From JAENWD01 sp963796915 (GTDB lineage Bacteria; Acidobacteriota; Vicinamibacteria; Vicinamibacterales; JAENWD01), in NCBI GenBank assembly GCA_963796915.1, contig CAWCNI010000004.1:1240001-1304000 (forward strand): a DNA stretch of 64,000 bases, written 5' to 3'. The first letter of the stretch is position 1, and each line of letters opens with the position of its first letter. This document shows positions 28,157-37,327 of the stretch, piece by piece. The notes under the pieces are model-generated. The model ran no database searches. It was not told the origin of the DNA and was given only the letters and a program-made list of their open reading frames with translations. Made by a program: the position numbers and the translations under genes.

Positions 28157-28423
28157 AACGGCCTGACACATTCTCGAAGCGTTGCGCTCCCACGTTCGAC
28201 CGAATCGGGTCCACACACGCGCATCGCGCGCGCCATCGGCCCGCAGAGGGCCCAGCCCGGGGACCTGCCAGGCAGCCTCCATCGCAATGTCCTGGACGCC
28301 GCCACGCGATTAGAACTGGCCTGAAGCGAACACCAGCACTCCGGAGCGACTGCGGCGCTGGCAGCAACAGACCCGCATTGACAGCAGTCTTCAGCCCGAT
28401 TCAACACCACGAACCCCGGTGAT

Positions 28424-28443
28424 GGCCGATCTGAAGATTGACC
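28424..28443. repeat. Palindromic intergenic repeat, degenerate copy 2
   Basis: GGCCGATCT GA AGATTGACC is the same element as at 25988-26007, in inverted orientation, with two mismatches in the second arm. The 19 bases TGATGGCCGATCTGAAGAT are identical between copies when one is reverse-complemented, and CCCTA follows in both. This shows a dispersed family rather than a chance palindrome. Confidence 0.5.
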
Positions 28444-28689
28444 CTAGGGGGTCACCATCCGGAGGGCGAAATCGGCTCGGCAGGATCACCTCGCGGAGGC
28501 CCAGATTGACCCACAGGATCACCGCGCCGAGGACCGTTCAAGCAGTCGGCGCCGGGCCCTCACAGGACGCGCAGAGCACGCCGAATAGGACCACCAGGAC
28601 GGCGGTCGCGGCACCAGAGCGGTGCGTCGTCAGGGCTCGAATTCGCGGACCGCAGCGCCTGAAGGCCTCCGCCTGACCCTTTGGTTGAC

Positions 28690-28706
28690 ATAACACTTGT
28701 TATAAG
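28690..28706 (+). promoter_or_regulatory. Operator-like palindrome overlapping an extended -10 box
   Basis: ATAACA CT TGTTAT (28690-28703) is a perfect palindrome. TATAAG at 28701-28706 preceded by TGT makes an extended -10 promoter on the plus strand. A transcript would begin near 28713 and run through hairpin-rich sequence without a coding frame I can support. The palindrome would place a dimeric repressor over the promoter. No regulator gene is adjacent. Confidence 0.3.
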
Positions 28707-28739
28707 ACTCAGTAGAGAAGTCCAATGGAACCGCCCTGT

Positions 28740-28835
28740 TGATGGTTTGCGGGCAGCGAACTGGGGCGGAAGCCCTACCCGGCCGGCAGAAAAACGAGAG
28801 AAAAGTGCCGTGGTTTGCGGGGCGCCAAACCGCAG
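28740..28835 (+). ncRNA. Possible structured RNA, unassigned
   Basis: Downstream of the extended -10 box the sequence can fold several times. GGGC-GGAA-GCCC makes a GNRA-capped hairpin at about 28775-28786. GGTTTG and CAAACC pair around 28812-28831. The 11-mer TGGTTTGCGGG occurs twice, 68 bases apart. I could not match it to a known riboswitch or sRNA class, and it lies between convergent genes, so it would be a free-standing RNA. Purely a folding-based suggestion. Confidence 0.2.
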
Positions 28836-28873
28836 GAATTGAGGTCAAAAAAAGACGCGAGTTGAAGGAAACC

Positions 28874-28892
28874 CGGGCGGATGATTCGCCCG
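28874..28892 (-). terminator. Hairpin downstream of the GH57 gene
   Basis: CGGGCG, seven loop bases, CGCCCG: a 6-bp stem about 50 bases beyond the GH57 stop on the minus strand. It is followed on that strand by GGTTTCCTTC, and a run of seven T lies about 20 bases further on. Weak terminator candidate. Confidence 0.35.
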
Positions 28893-28941
28893 CCGTCGAG
28901 GTTCCGTGGCCGGCCCCGAGCCCGCCGCCGTCAGCGGCCGG

Positions 28942-31131
28942 CTAGACCGACCAGTTCCGCGCCGCGAAGTCGGCCGCCGGGACCGTGACGTCCAGGGGAT
29001 GGTGCGGCGGATACTGCTCGAGGGCGTGCCCGTCCTGGTAGAGCCCAATCGACAAGCTCAGCGTCTGACCCGGCCTGGCGCCGAGGTCCGCGAAGGACAC
29101 CGCCAGCTCGACAATCTGCCCGGCTGCCCCGCGGCTCGTCGTCACGGCTTTCGGCTGCCAGCCGTCCGCCGGGCGGCGCTCGAGCACTGTCAGGCGATCC
29201 TCGGAGCCCTCGCGCCGCAGCGTCACCCGATGGGCGGGCGGCGAGAAGAAGGTGAGCCGCAACTCCCCTTTGTCCGCCAGCAGGTCGACGGCCCGCCGGG
29301 CAAGGTCGATGCGCACGAACAGCGCCTCCGCGTCGAACCCGAACCGGATGCCCGTGACCATGCGCTTTGGCGCCGGGGCCACCTGGTGCATCGAGCCGGA
29401 GGTCTCGACGATATCCAGCTCGCCGGCGCCGACCCACTCGAAGTAGCTGGTGACCTCGCCGTCGATGGTCGGCCGCAGCATGCCGCTCGGCGCATAGGTC
29501 ACCGTACGGGGCGGCTCAGTCGTGATGTTGGTGACGAACAGCTCCTCCGGGGCAGGCCGGTCGAGGCTGCGGTAGACGTTGCGGAGATGCCGGCGGAAGA
29601 GGTCGTCGAACTCGAGATCGTGCTCGGACGAGTGGTCGTCGCCGTACCACCAGAACCAGTCCGAGCCCTCGGCGATGTAGAGCTCCTCGCGTGCCAGCGC
29701 CACCTGCTCGGCGGTCGCGCCGGGACCCGGGCTGTCCAGCGCGTCGCGAGCGTCGGCCAGCTGGCCCCAGGCGCGATGGTCGTCGGCGTGCCCGATCCAG
29801 ATGTAGTAGTCGGCGTTGATCCAGGAGCCGGGAAAGATGCCGGTCAGCGGGGCCGTCGGCTCGGCCGTGGCCTCGCTCATCGTCACGGTCTGGATTTCGG
29901 GATGCGCCGCCAGCGCGCCGTACAACGCGCGGAGGAACGGCCGCCCCTGCCCCTCGTAGTGCTCCCAGGCGTTCTCCCCGTCGAGGATGATCGGGATGAC
30001 TGCTTCTCCCCCGCCGGTCCGCGCTGCGTACCGGCGTCCGCCTTCAACCAGCCTGCCGACGAAATCCTGCGCCGCGGCCTCCGGGTTCCACGACGCGTAG
30101 GTGAAGCCAATCAGGTCCGAGAGGACGTGGTCGCGGAACACGCAAGCGATCTCGGCGCCGCCCGCGCGCACGGCATACGGCCGATACAACGACTCCGGCT
30201 GCTCCAGATGGCCGTAGCCGTCGCGGGTCAGGCCGACGCCGATCGAGCGAGCCAGAATCAGCTCGTCGGTGGCCATCCACGAGAAGCCGGCCTTCTCGGC
30301 CAGCGGCACCATCGCGTCCGACACGGAACCTTCCGAAGGCCACAGCCCCGTCGGGCGGACGCCGAACAGCCGCTCGTGATTAGCGACGGCGCGATCGAGC
30401 TGGGCCTGCGCGTCCTCGGGATGGCGGAACCGCTGGCGCGGCATCCGCGAGTGCGGATGCGTGCGGAGGTAGATGTCGGTGTCGCACAGCAGCGGGAGAA
30501 TCGGGTGGTAAAACGGCGACGCCGACAGCTCGACCTGGCCGCGACCCGCCGCGCCACGGTATTCCGGGACGACGGCGTTGAGGACCTCGAGCTCGACCTG
30601 CCGCAGCACCGCCTTGTCGTCCTCGGTGTAGGAACGGCCCTTGGCCACCAGCGCCGCGACGCGCGGATCGGTCCAGAAGAAGGGATCGACCCAGACCAGC
30701 TTTGACCAGACCTGAAGGTCGCGAAAATCAGCGTCGCTGAACGTCCGGGGCGCGGAGCCATTGCCCTGCTCGCGCTTCGCCAGGAGCTCGGCGTAGCGCG
30801 GAAAGGGGTCGATCATCCGGGCGCGCTGGGCGTGGAAGAAATTGGCGAGGACGAATCGCTTCTCGTCCTCGGTCAGATCTGCGGCAGGCTTCAGGCCGAG
30901 TTCGAGCGTCCGGTCGCGCGCGCGATTCCCGGCGAACGCCTCGAGCTGCACCAGCAGCGACGGCACGAGGTTGAACGTCAGGCGGACGTCGGGGAACTCG
31001 CGCAGCAGCGCGACCATCCCGTAGTAGTCCTTGAGGGCGTGCAGCCGGACCCAGGGCAGGATGTGTTCGCCGGTCACCAGGTCCTGGTAGAACGGCTGGT
31101 GCATGTGCCAGAGGATCGCGACTTTTGTCAT
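28942..31131 (-). CDS. Glycoside hydrolase family 57 protein
   Basis: A 729-residue GH57 enzyme, a family of alpha-amylases, amylopullulanases and branching enzymes. Family motif 1 is HMHQP at residues 9-13. The nucleophile is probably the Glu of WPSEGSV and the acid/base the Asp of ILDGENAWEHY, the usual motif 3 and motif 4 positions. A C-terminal beta-rich domain of about 200 residues (FFSPPAHRVTLRREGSEDRLTVLERRP) may bind carbohydrate. There is no signal peptide, so the protein is probably cytoplasmic and acts on glycogen-like glucan. It is divergent from lptFG with 44 bases between starts. Exact substrate cannot be told from the sequence. Confidence 0.87.
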   Translation of the reverse strand: MTKVAILWHMHQPFYQDLVTGEHILPWVRLHALKDYYGMVALLREFPDVRLTFNLVPSLLVQLEAFAGNRARDRTLELGLKPAADLTEDEKRFVLANFFHAQRARMIDPFPRYAELLAKREQGNGSAPRTFSDADFRDLQVWSKLVWVDPFFWTDPRVAALVAKGRSYTEDDKAVLRQVELEVLNAVVPEYRGAAGRGQVELSASPFYHPILPLLCDTDIYLRTHPHSRMPRQRFRHPEDAQAQLDRAVANHERLFGVRPTGLWPSEGSVSDAMVPLAEKAGFSWMATDELILARSIGVGLTRDGYGHLEQPESLYRPYAVRAGGAEIACVFRDHVLSDLIGFTYASWNPEAAAQDFVGRLVEGGRRYAARTGGGEAVIPIILDGENAWEHYEGQGRPFLRALYGALAAHPEIQTVTMSEATAEPTAPLTGIFPGSWINADYYIWIGHADDHRAWGQLADARDALDSPGPGATAEQVALAREELYIAEGSDWFWWYGDDHSSEHDLEFDDLFRRHLRNVYRSLDRPAPEELFVTNITTEPPRTVTYAPSGMLRPTIDGEVTSYFEWVGAGELDIVETSGSMHQVAPAPKRMVTGIRFGFDAEALFVRIDLARRAVDLLADKGELRLTFFSPPAHRVTLRREGSEDRLTVLERRPADGWQPKAVTTSRGAAGQIVELAVSFADLGARPGQTLSLSIGLYQDGHALEQYPPHHPLDVTVPAADFAARNWSV

Positions 31132-31175
31132 GGAACGCGTGTGATACGCTTCGATTCGAGAGCCTGCCTGCTGCG

Positions 31176-33519
31176 ATGTTCCGGATTATCGACCGGTATC
31201 TTATCCGGGAACTGATCCTCCCCACCCTCATGGGGCTGGTCGTTTTCACCTTCCTCCTGATGATCCAGCCGCTCGCGGACTACAGCGAGCAGCTCATCTC
31301 CAAAGGCGTCTCCTGGAACATCGTCATCAAGGTGCTGGTGACCCTGGTGCCGCAGGCGCTCGCACTGACGATCCCGATTTCACTGCTCATCGGCCTGCTG
31401 ATCGGGCTCGGGCGTCTGTCGGCGGACCGCGAGTCGGTGGCGCTGCAGGCGTGCGGCATCAGCATCTACAGAATCCTGCGCCCGATCATGTTCGTCGCCT
31501 TCTGCTCCTGGGCCGTGACGTCCTGGGTGATGCTCGACGCGGTGCCGCGCGCGAACCAGGCGTTCCGCGAAATCGTCTACGGCGTGATGTCCGCGCGGGC
31601 CGAGAACGAGATCAAGCCGCGCATCTTCTTCGAGGACTTCCCCAACCGCATCCTGTACATCGGCGATGCGCCGTCCGGCGGACGGCTGGCGCGAGGTCTT
31701 CTTGCCGACACGTCGAAGCCCGGAAGAGCCGACGGTCTTCGCCGCTTCGTCGGGCAAGCTGGTCATCAACCGCGAAAAGCGCACCGTCGACCTGGTGCTG
31801 CTCGACGGCTCGAGGCACACCGCAAACCTGAAGGACCCCTCGAAGTACGAGGTCGCCCGATTTGGCGAGCTGATTCTGGGGCTGGATCCGAACACCGTGT
31901 TCAACTCCAGCGAGCTCATGAAGGGCGACAACGAGATGACGATCCCCGAGCTCCATGCGCGTGCCGAGGAGCTCGAGAAGCAGCATCTGCCGTCGCACGC
32001 GCCGCTGATTGCGTTGCACCGGAAGTTCTCGATTCCAGCGGCGTGCCTCGTCTTCGGGGTGATCGGACTGGCGCTCGGGCTGCAGCATGGCCGCGGCGGG
32101 AAGATGGCGGCCTTCGTCCCCGGCATTGCGGTGGTCTTCGTCTACTACGTGATCCTCTACCTGGGTTCGCAGATGGCGAAAGGACAGCTGCTCTCGGCGT
32201 GGCTGGCCGTGTGGTCGCCGAACATCATCCTCGGCACCGCGGCGTTCGCGCTGCTCCTGTGGCGCGCGCGATCGGCCGACCGGCCCATTCGCCTGGCGAT
32301 TCCGGATCGCCTGCAGTTCTGGAAGCGCTGGGCCAGCGATGCCGCGCCGCGAGGTGAGGCTCGGCCCGGCGGAGGCCCGGGGTCGCGCGTGGTGGTCGTC
32401 GTTCGGCTCCCCCATGTCGACCTGCCGACGTTCCGGATCCTCGATGGCTACGTCACCCGCCTTGCGCTGAAGGTGGGCTCGCTGACGTTCGCCGGACTGC
32501 TCGGCATCTTCTACATCTCGACGTTCATCGACATGTCGGACAAGCTGTTCAAGGGCCAGACTACCGGCCAGGTGATGCTGCAGTACTTCTACTACAGCAC
32601 GCCGCAGTTCGTGTTCTTCATCATCCCGCTGACGGTGCTGATCGGCGCGATGGTGACGGTGGGCATCCTCACCAAGAACAGCGAGCTGGTCGTGATGCAG
32701 GCGTGTGGCATCAGCCTGTACCGTGTGGCGGCGCCGCTCGTCCTCATCGCTGCGCTCGCCAGCGGCACCATGTTCGGCCTGCAGGATCGCGTGCTCCCCT
32801 ATTCCAACCGGCGTGCCGCGGCCATCAAGCACGTGATTCGCGGCGGGTCGCCGCAGACCTTCGACGTCGTCAACCGCAAGTGGCTCGTGGCGCGCGACGG
32901 CAGCATCTACAACTACACGTACTACGATCCGCGGCTCCACGAGCTGAACGGCCTGTCAATTTTCGACTTCAACCCGTCGCACGGCGGACTCGTGCGCCGC
33001 GTCTACGTCGGCAGCGCCCAGTTCACGCCGGGGTCCGACCGCGTGTGGCACTCGAAAAACGGCTGGGTGCGGGAGTTCGTCAACGGCTCGGACCTGAAGG
33101 CGTTTGCCAGCTTCCCATCCCGCGATCTCCGGCTCGAGCCGCCGGCTTATTTCGCCACCGAGTCGCCGGACGCCGAACGCATGACGTTCGGGCAGTTAAA
33201 GCAGTACATCACCTTCCTCCAGGCCAGCGGCGTGAACGTGGTGCCGCAGACCGTCGCGCTGTACAGGAAGGTGTCGTTTCCGCTCGTCACGCTCATCATG
33301 ACGCTCATCGCCGTGCCCTTCGCCGTGATGACAGGCCGGCGCGGCGCACTCTACGGCATCTCGGTGGGGATCGTCCTCGCCGTCGTCTACTGGATCACGA
33401 TCAGCGCCTTCGGCGCCGTCGGAAGCGCCGGCATGCTGCCGCCGGTACTGGCCGCCTGGGCGCCGAACCTGCTGTTTGGCGCAGGCGCCGCGTACCTGCT
33501 GCTCACGGCGCGGACGTGA
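31176..33519 (+). CDS. LptF-LptG fused LPS export permease (one frameshift)
   Basis: Inner-membrane permease that, with LptB, extracts LPS. Two complete YjgP/YjgQ domains lie in one frame. The LptF-like half starts MFRIIDRYLIRELILPTLMG and contains VALQACGISIYR. The LptG-like half begins near residue 413 (FRILDGYVTRLALKVGSLTF) with the duplicate motif VVMQACGISLYR. The frame breaks at about 31683 (GDAPSGG then WREVFL), implying one extra base. Joined, it is about 780 residues, twice a single LptF. The second half has no internal stop or start at the junction, so the fusion itself does not depend on the frameshift repair. It overlaps the convergent PHP gene by 17 bases. Confidence 0.88.
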
Positions 33520-35242
33520 CGGGCCGGGTCTTCTGCCATCGCACGGCGGAGATCCGAACCGTGCCCTGACGTCCCGGCGGCGTGTTGACGGTGTCCACGA
33601 CGCACAGCAGCGTGTCGATCGCCGCAAGTGGCGGATGTGCAGGCATCGACGCGTCGACTGGCCGCAGGTCGTCGAAGGCGATCGTCACCTCGCGCGGCGT
33701 TTCGTCGACGTAGATCGATCGTTGCCAGCGCCGGCCGTCGGCCGGGTTGCGCAATTGCACCGAGAGCCGCATCGGCGCGGTCGCGCCGACGCGCAGCGCA
33801 AGGCGATCCATGCCGTCGAGGACGCCGCGCGGCACCGAGCCGGCCACGGCGGCGTACTGACTGGCGCGCTCGCCGTCGGCCAGGCGCCACGTGAATGCCA
33901 GGGTCGGCACTCCCCCGTCCCCTGTGACCATCGCGATGGCTCCATCCGAGCCTGCGCCTCGTTCGATGGACCACCCGAGCCCCGTCGCCTCCAGCGCCGA
34001 TCGCTCGCTCTCGACCTCGACGCCGGCTCGCGGCACGGGCTTCGGGCCGTCACGCGTGACGTAGATCGGGTTGCTGACGATCCACGGCACCGGCGGGTCG
34101 CCGGGTGCCCAGGCCAGGCCGGCCTCGACCCGGTACGCCGATGTGCCCTCGTGCGTCTCGTCACGCGCGACGACGCTGTCGCCATCCGACTGCGCGACGA
34201 CGCGGCCGTTCCGCAGCAGAGACAATGAGGCGCCCTCCACCCGCGGGCGCAACCTCGCAGTGAGCACGACGTCGCCCTGGCCCGACAACTCGTCGCCCAT
34301 CGAGGCGCTGCCCCCAGGTCCGGTCGCCGTGAAGTCGAGCAGTGCGGGATGGGCCAGTGCGTCGATCACTGTGTAGAGATGACCTCTGGCAATCGCCGCG
34401 ATCACGGCAGCGGCGTCGCGTTCCGCCGACTCGCCGGTACGGCCGAGCGGCTCGGGAAGGATCGTCCGCACCGCGAAGGTCCGGAACGCCGTCTCGTACG
34501 AGGGCAGCGCGATCGACCGCCCTTCGCCGGGGTCGTTCTGCGCGTCGAGCGGAATGCGCGCGTGCGCGTCATGCCCTGCGACACCCACGACCCGCCGGCC
34601 GCGCGCGACCTCGTCCCAGCGATCCAGCGTCTGCACCGGACGATCGAACAACGCCGCCATCGACTCGGCCGGTCGCAGGGCGTAGGTGAGAAGCGCCCGT
34701 GCGAGCGCAGGGCGTGACTCGTCGCGCCACTCGCTGTCGCCGTTCAGCCACTCGAGCCCGTCGAACGGAACGTCCCAGTCGTGCCACTGCAGATCGCGCT
34801 TGGCGGAGTCCGGGTGCGCCACCAGGCCCGTGCCGCCAAGCCGGCGCACGTCCTCGACGACGTCGCGTGGCTCGCCCGCGAGACGGTACGGCGCCTGTGC
34901 GAGGCCAAGTGCCAGGTAGTGACCCGACGATGTGCTGATCTCGACGGCGTCGATCAGCAGCACGCCGCTCACCCACTGCGGACGGTCCGGGCGCCGGAGT
35001 CCGTCGCCATGGTCGGTGGTGATCACGAAGTCGAGATGCGCCTTCTGCGCGGCGGCGGCGACCTGCGCCGGCGTGCCCGCGCCGTCCGACCGCGTCGTGT
35101 GCACGTGCAGGGCGCCGACGGCGACGCGCGGATCGGCGGGTGCGTCGAGCTGACGGGCGCGCGGCGGCAGCAGCGACCACAGTCCGATCGCGACAACGAG
35201 CGCCACGACTGCCGCGAATTGGAGGCCGCGGATACGCATCAC
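33503..35242 (-). CDS. PHP-domain metal-dependent hydrolase, membrane-anchored
   Basis: 579 residues. An N-terminal helix (LQFAAVVALVVAIGLWSLL, about residues 7-25) anchors or exports it. The PHP domain spans about 40-290, with metal-site motifs HVHTTRSDG, TTDHGDG, AHPDSAKR and GHDAHARI. The C-terminal 280 residues are beta-rich and unassigned (LTARLRPRVEGASLSLLRNGRVVAQS). PHP domains hydrolyse phosphoesters, but the substrate here is unknown. It is last in a minus-strand group after xerD (16-base gap). Confidence 0.82.
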   Translation of the reverse strand: MMRIRGLQFAAVVALVVAIGLWSLLPPRARQLDAPADPRVAVGALHVHTTRSDGAGTPAQVAAAAQKAHLDFVITTDHGDGLRRPDRPQWVSGVLLIDAVEISTSSGHYLALGLAQAPYRLAGEPRDVVEDVRRLGGTGLVAHPDSAKRDLQWHDWDVPFDGLEWLNGDSEWRDESRPALARALLTYALRPAESMAALFDRPVQTLDRWDEVARGRRVVGVAGHDAHARIPLDAQNDPGEGRSIALPSYETAFRTFAVRTILPEPLGRTGESAERDAAAVIAAIARGHLYTVIDALAHPALLDFTATGPGGSASMGDELSGQGDVVLTARLRPRVEGASLSLLRNGRVVAQSDGDSVVARDETHEGTSAYRVEAGLAWAPGDPPVPWIVSNPIYVTRDGPKPVPRAGVEVESERSALEATGLGWSIERGAGSDGAIAMVTGDGGVPTLAFTWRLADGERASQYAAVAGSVPRGVLDGMDRLALRVGATAPMRLSVQLRNPADGRRWQRSIYVDETPREVTIAFDDLRPVDASMPAHPPLAAIDTLLCVVDTVNTPPGRQGTVRISAVRWQKTRPVTSAP

Positions 35243-35258
35243 ATTTGACCCGACGCCA

Positions 35259-36227
35259 CTAGGGCCGCGGGTGGAAGCGGTCGTAGACCGCGCGCAGCCT
35301 CGCTTCGAGCACGTGGGTGTAGATCTGCGTCGTGGACAAGTCGGCGTGACCGAGCATCACCTGAATGGCGCGGAGGTCCGCGCCGCGCTCGAGCAGATGG
35401 GTCGCGAACGAGTGCCGGAGCACGTGCGGGCTGAGCCGACGGCCGACGCCGGCGCCAGTGCCGTAGCCCTTGAGAATCTTCCAGACGCCGGCACGAGTGA
35501 GGCCGGCACCGCCGCGTGCGTTCACGAACAGGCGCGATGACGACGCGCGCGCGCACAAGGCAGGGCGGCCGTCCTTCAGATAGCGTTGCAGCCACATCAC
35601 GGCTTCGTCGCCTACCGGCACCAGACGCTCCTTGGCGCCTTTACCCGTCGTCGTCAGGTAACCGGCCTCGAGGTTCACGTCGGCGGCCTTGAGGCCGATC
35701 AACTCCGAGACCCGCAGCCCGGTCGCGTAGAGCAACTCGATGAATGCGCGATCGCGCAGTCCGCGCGGCGTCTTCGTGTCTGGCTGCTCGAGCAGGCGAT
35801 CGACTTCCTCGATCGACAGATACTTCGGCAGCGCGGCCCACGCCTTCGGCGGCTGGAGATCGTCAGCGGGGTTTTCGCTCACCTGGCGACTGACGGCGAG
35901 GTATCGATACAGCCCGCGCGTGGCTGCCACGGCACGGGCTACCGATCGCGGCGACAGCCCGCCGCTCATCAACTCGCGGACGAACGCCTCGAGTGCGTGC
36001 CGATCGAGCGCCGTCAGCGGCGTGCCGATACCGGCGGCAAATCTTCCCAGATAGGCGAGGTCGCGCGCGTAGCTCTCGACGGTGTTCGCTGACAGCCGGC
36101 GCTCGATGCGGAGGTGATCCAGGTAGGCATCGAGCAGCGCGGCGGACGCCGGGTCACCCGCGGTGTCCTCGCGCCGATCGCCGTCGCGGCGTTCGCTCAC
36201 TGCACGCACTTTCGCCGGATCGGTCAC
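35259..36227 (-). CDS. xerD: Tyrosine recombinase XerD
   Basis: Site-specific recombinase resolving chromosome dimers at dif. The N-terminal SAM-like domain is LDAYLDHLRIERRLSANTVESYARDLAYL. The catalytic residues are all visible: Arg in ATGLRVSEL, Lys in TTGKGAKER, His-x-x-Arg in SPHVLRHSF, His in LGHADLSTTQIYTH and its Tyr. The frame is open back through the asparaginase gene. I use the GTG overlapping that gene's stop (GTGA), giving 322 residues. It is probably XerD rather than an integrase, because there are no phage or island genes around it and the length is normal. Confidence 0.9.
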   Translation of the reverse strand: MTDPAKVRAVSERRDGDRREDTAGDPASAALLDAYLDHLRIERRLSANTVESYARDLAYLGRFAAGIGTPLTALDRHALEAFVRELMSGGLSPRSVARAVAATRGLYRYLAVSRQVSENPADDLQPPKAWAALPKYLSIEEVDRLLEQPDTKTPRGLRDRAFIELLYATGLRVSELIGLKAADVNLEAGYLTTTGKGAKERLVPVGDEAVMWLQRYLKDGRPALCARASSSRLFVNARGGAGLTRAGVWKILKGYGTGAGVGRRLSPHVLRHSFATHLLERGADLRAIQVMLGHADLSTTQIYTHVLEARLRAVYDRFHPRP

Positions 36228-37327
36228 CCGCGCGCGTTGTCGAGGACGAACGCCGACTCGACGAGCTGCGCTTTCGTGCCGTCGTGGACGGCGTACTGGC
36301 TGCCACGCTGAATCGCCGCGCCGCCGTGCTCGCCGGCCTTGTTCATCGCGTAGAAATTCAGGTTCCACGTGACGCCCGGCCCGTGCTTGGACAGGACGCG
36401 CTTGATCGCGGCCAGCGCCGCGTCGCGCGGATGCATGCCCTGGCGCATCAACTCCACGACCGAATGGGCGCCGACGATCTTGATGCACTCTTCCCCGACG
36501 CCGGTGGATCCGGCGGCGCCGACGGCGTTGTCCACGTAGAGTCCGCAGCCGATCAGCGGAGAGTCGCCGACCCGCCCGGGAATCTTGAAAGCCAGACCGG
36601 ACGTCGTGGTGATGCCAGAGAAATCGCCGTTGGCATCGAGGGCCAGGCAGTTGATGGTGCCCCAGGCCTTGTCCGGGTCGATGCCGAGAGAACGCCACAT
36701 CTGCTCTCGCGTCAGCGACGAGACCTTCTTCGGCGGCGCGGCGTAGGCTGGCACTGTGTCCTTCGCCGGCGGCCCCCAGTCGTCGATGTCGCTCATCTGC
36801 TCTTTCCAGCGCAGCCACTTCTCCCGCGACGCTTCCGTGAGCAGATTCTCCTCGGGGAATCCGTGCGCCACGGCAAACCGCAGCGCGCCGTCCCCGACGA
36901 TCAGGATGCGGGACGTGCGTTCCATGACGAGCCGGGCGACGCGCGAAGGAAACTTGATGTGTTTAATCGCCGCCACGGCGCCCGCGCCGTAGGTCGGGCC
37001 ATCCATGATCGAGCAGTCCAGCTCGACGTCGCCATCGGCGTTGGGAAGCCCGCCATAGCCGACGCTGTCGTCGTTGGGGTCGGCCTCGACGATCGCCACG
37101 GTCTCGACGATCGCGTCGAGCCGGGACCCGGGCGTGCCCTTCTTGAGCAGGGCCATGCCCGTATCGAGGGCATGCAGGCCGTTGGCGCTCGAAAGCATCA
37201 GCGGGCGGACGCCCGCAGCGGCCGTGGCCGCCGGCGCCTGCGCCCTGGCCGGGCGGGCGGCCAGGCCGGTCAGGCCGGCGGCGCCGCTGGTGCCAAGAAA
37301 CTGTCGTCGGGATATCCGCGGTGACAT
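36224..37327 (-). CDS. N4-(beta-N-acetylglucosaminyl)-L-asparaginase / isoaspartyl peptidase family, Tat-exported
   Basis: Ntn-hydrolase family 2 enzyme of 367 residues. The N-terminus has a twin-arginine signal (ISRRQFLGTSGAAGL). The self-cleavage region is in GDFSGITTTSG, with the nucleophilic threonine probably the second Thr of the run, followed by the family motif PGRVGDSPLIGCGLY. Members cleave GlcNAc-asparagine or isoaspartyl bonds. I choose the ATG at 37327, preceded by GGGAGGAG, over an ATG at 37378. Its stop overlaps the xerD GTG start. Confidence 0.87.
   Translation of the reverse strand: MSPRISRRQFLGTSGAAGLTGLAARPARAQAPAATAAAGVRPLMLSSANGLHALDTGMALLKKGTPGSRLDAIVETVAIVEADPNDDSVGYGGLPNADGDVELDCSIMDGPTYGAGAVAAIKHIKFPSRVARLVMERTSRILIVGDGALRFAVAHGFPEENLLTEASREKWLRWKEQMSDIDDWGPPAKDTVPAYAAPPKKVSSLTREQMWRSLGIDPDKAWGTINCLALDANGDFSGITTTSGLAFKIPGRVGDSPLIGCGLYVDNAVGAAGSTGVGEECIKIVGAHSVVELMRQGMHPRDAALAAIKRVLSKHGPGVTWNLNFYAMNKAGEHGGAAIQRGSQYAVHDGTKAQLVESAFVLDNARG

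Larger units (their letters stand above)
28157..28941. other. 785-base gap between convergent parB and GH57 genes, no supported gene
   Basis: The largest gene-poor stretch. It holds a degenerate copy of the GGCCGATCT palindrome (28424-28443) and an operator-like palindrome with an extended -10 box (28690-28706). Beyond that are short hairpins and an 11-base direct repeat TGGTTTGCGGG (28743-28753 and 28811-28821). An open frame at 28419-28676 (+, 85 codons) is Arg/Thr-rich and resembles nothing I know. On the minus strand, about 28470-28640, two hydrophobic segments (ATAVLVVLFGVLCASC and TVLGAVILWVNLGLREVILP) share a frame but are split by TGA at 28540-28538. They could be remnants of a small membrane protein. 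Confidence 0.5.

Noticed and set aside
28419..28676. 85-codon open frame in the parB-GH57 gap
   Set aside because: Composition is Arg/Thr/Ala-rich as in shadow frames of GC-rich DNA; no ribosome-binding site, no recognisable domain, and it overlaps a palindromic repeat.
28685..28713. TTGACA at 28685-28690 as a -35 box for a standard promoter
   Set aside because: No -10-like hexamer lies 16-18 bases downstream; TATAAG is only 10 bases away. The extended -10 reading is the better one.
35259..36227. Integrase of a genomic island
   Set aside because: The recombinase has normal XerD length and motifs, is translationally coupled to a housekeeping-type gene, and has no attachment repeats, tRNA or phage genes near it.
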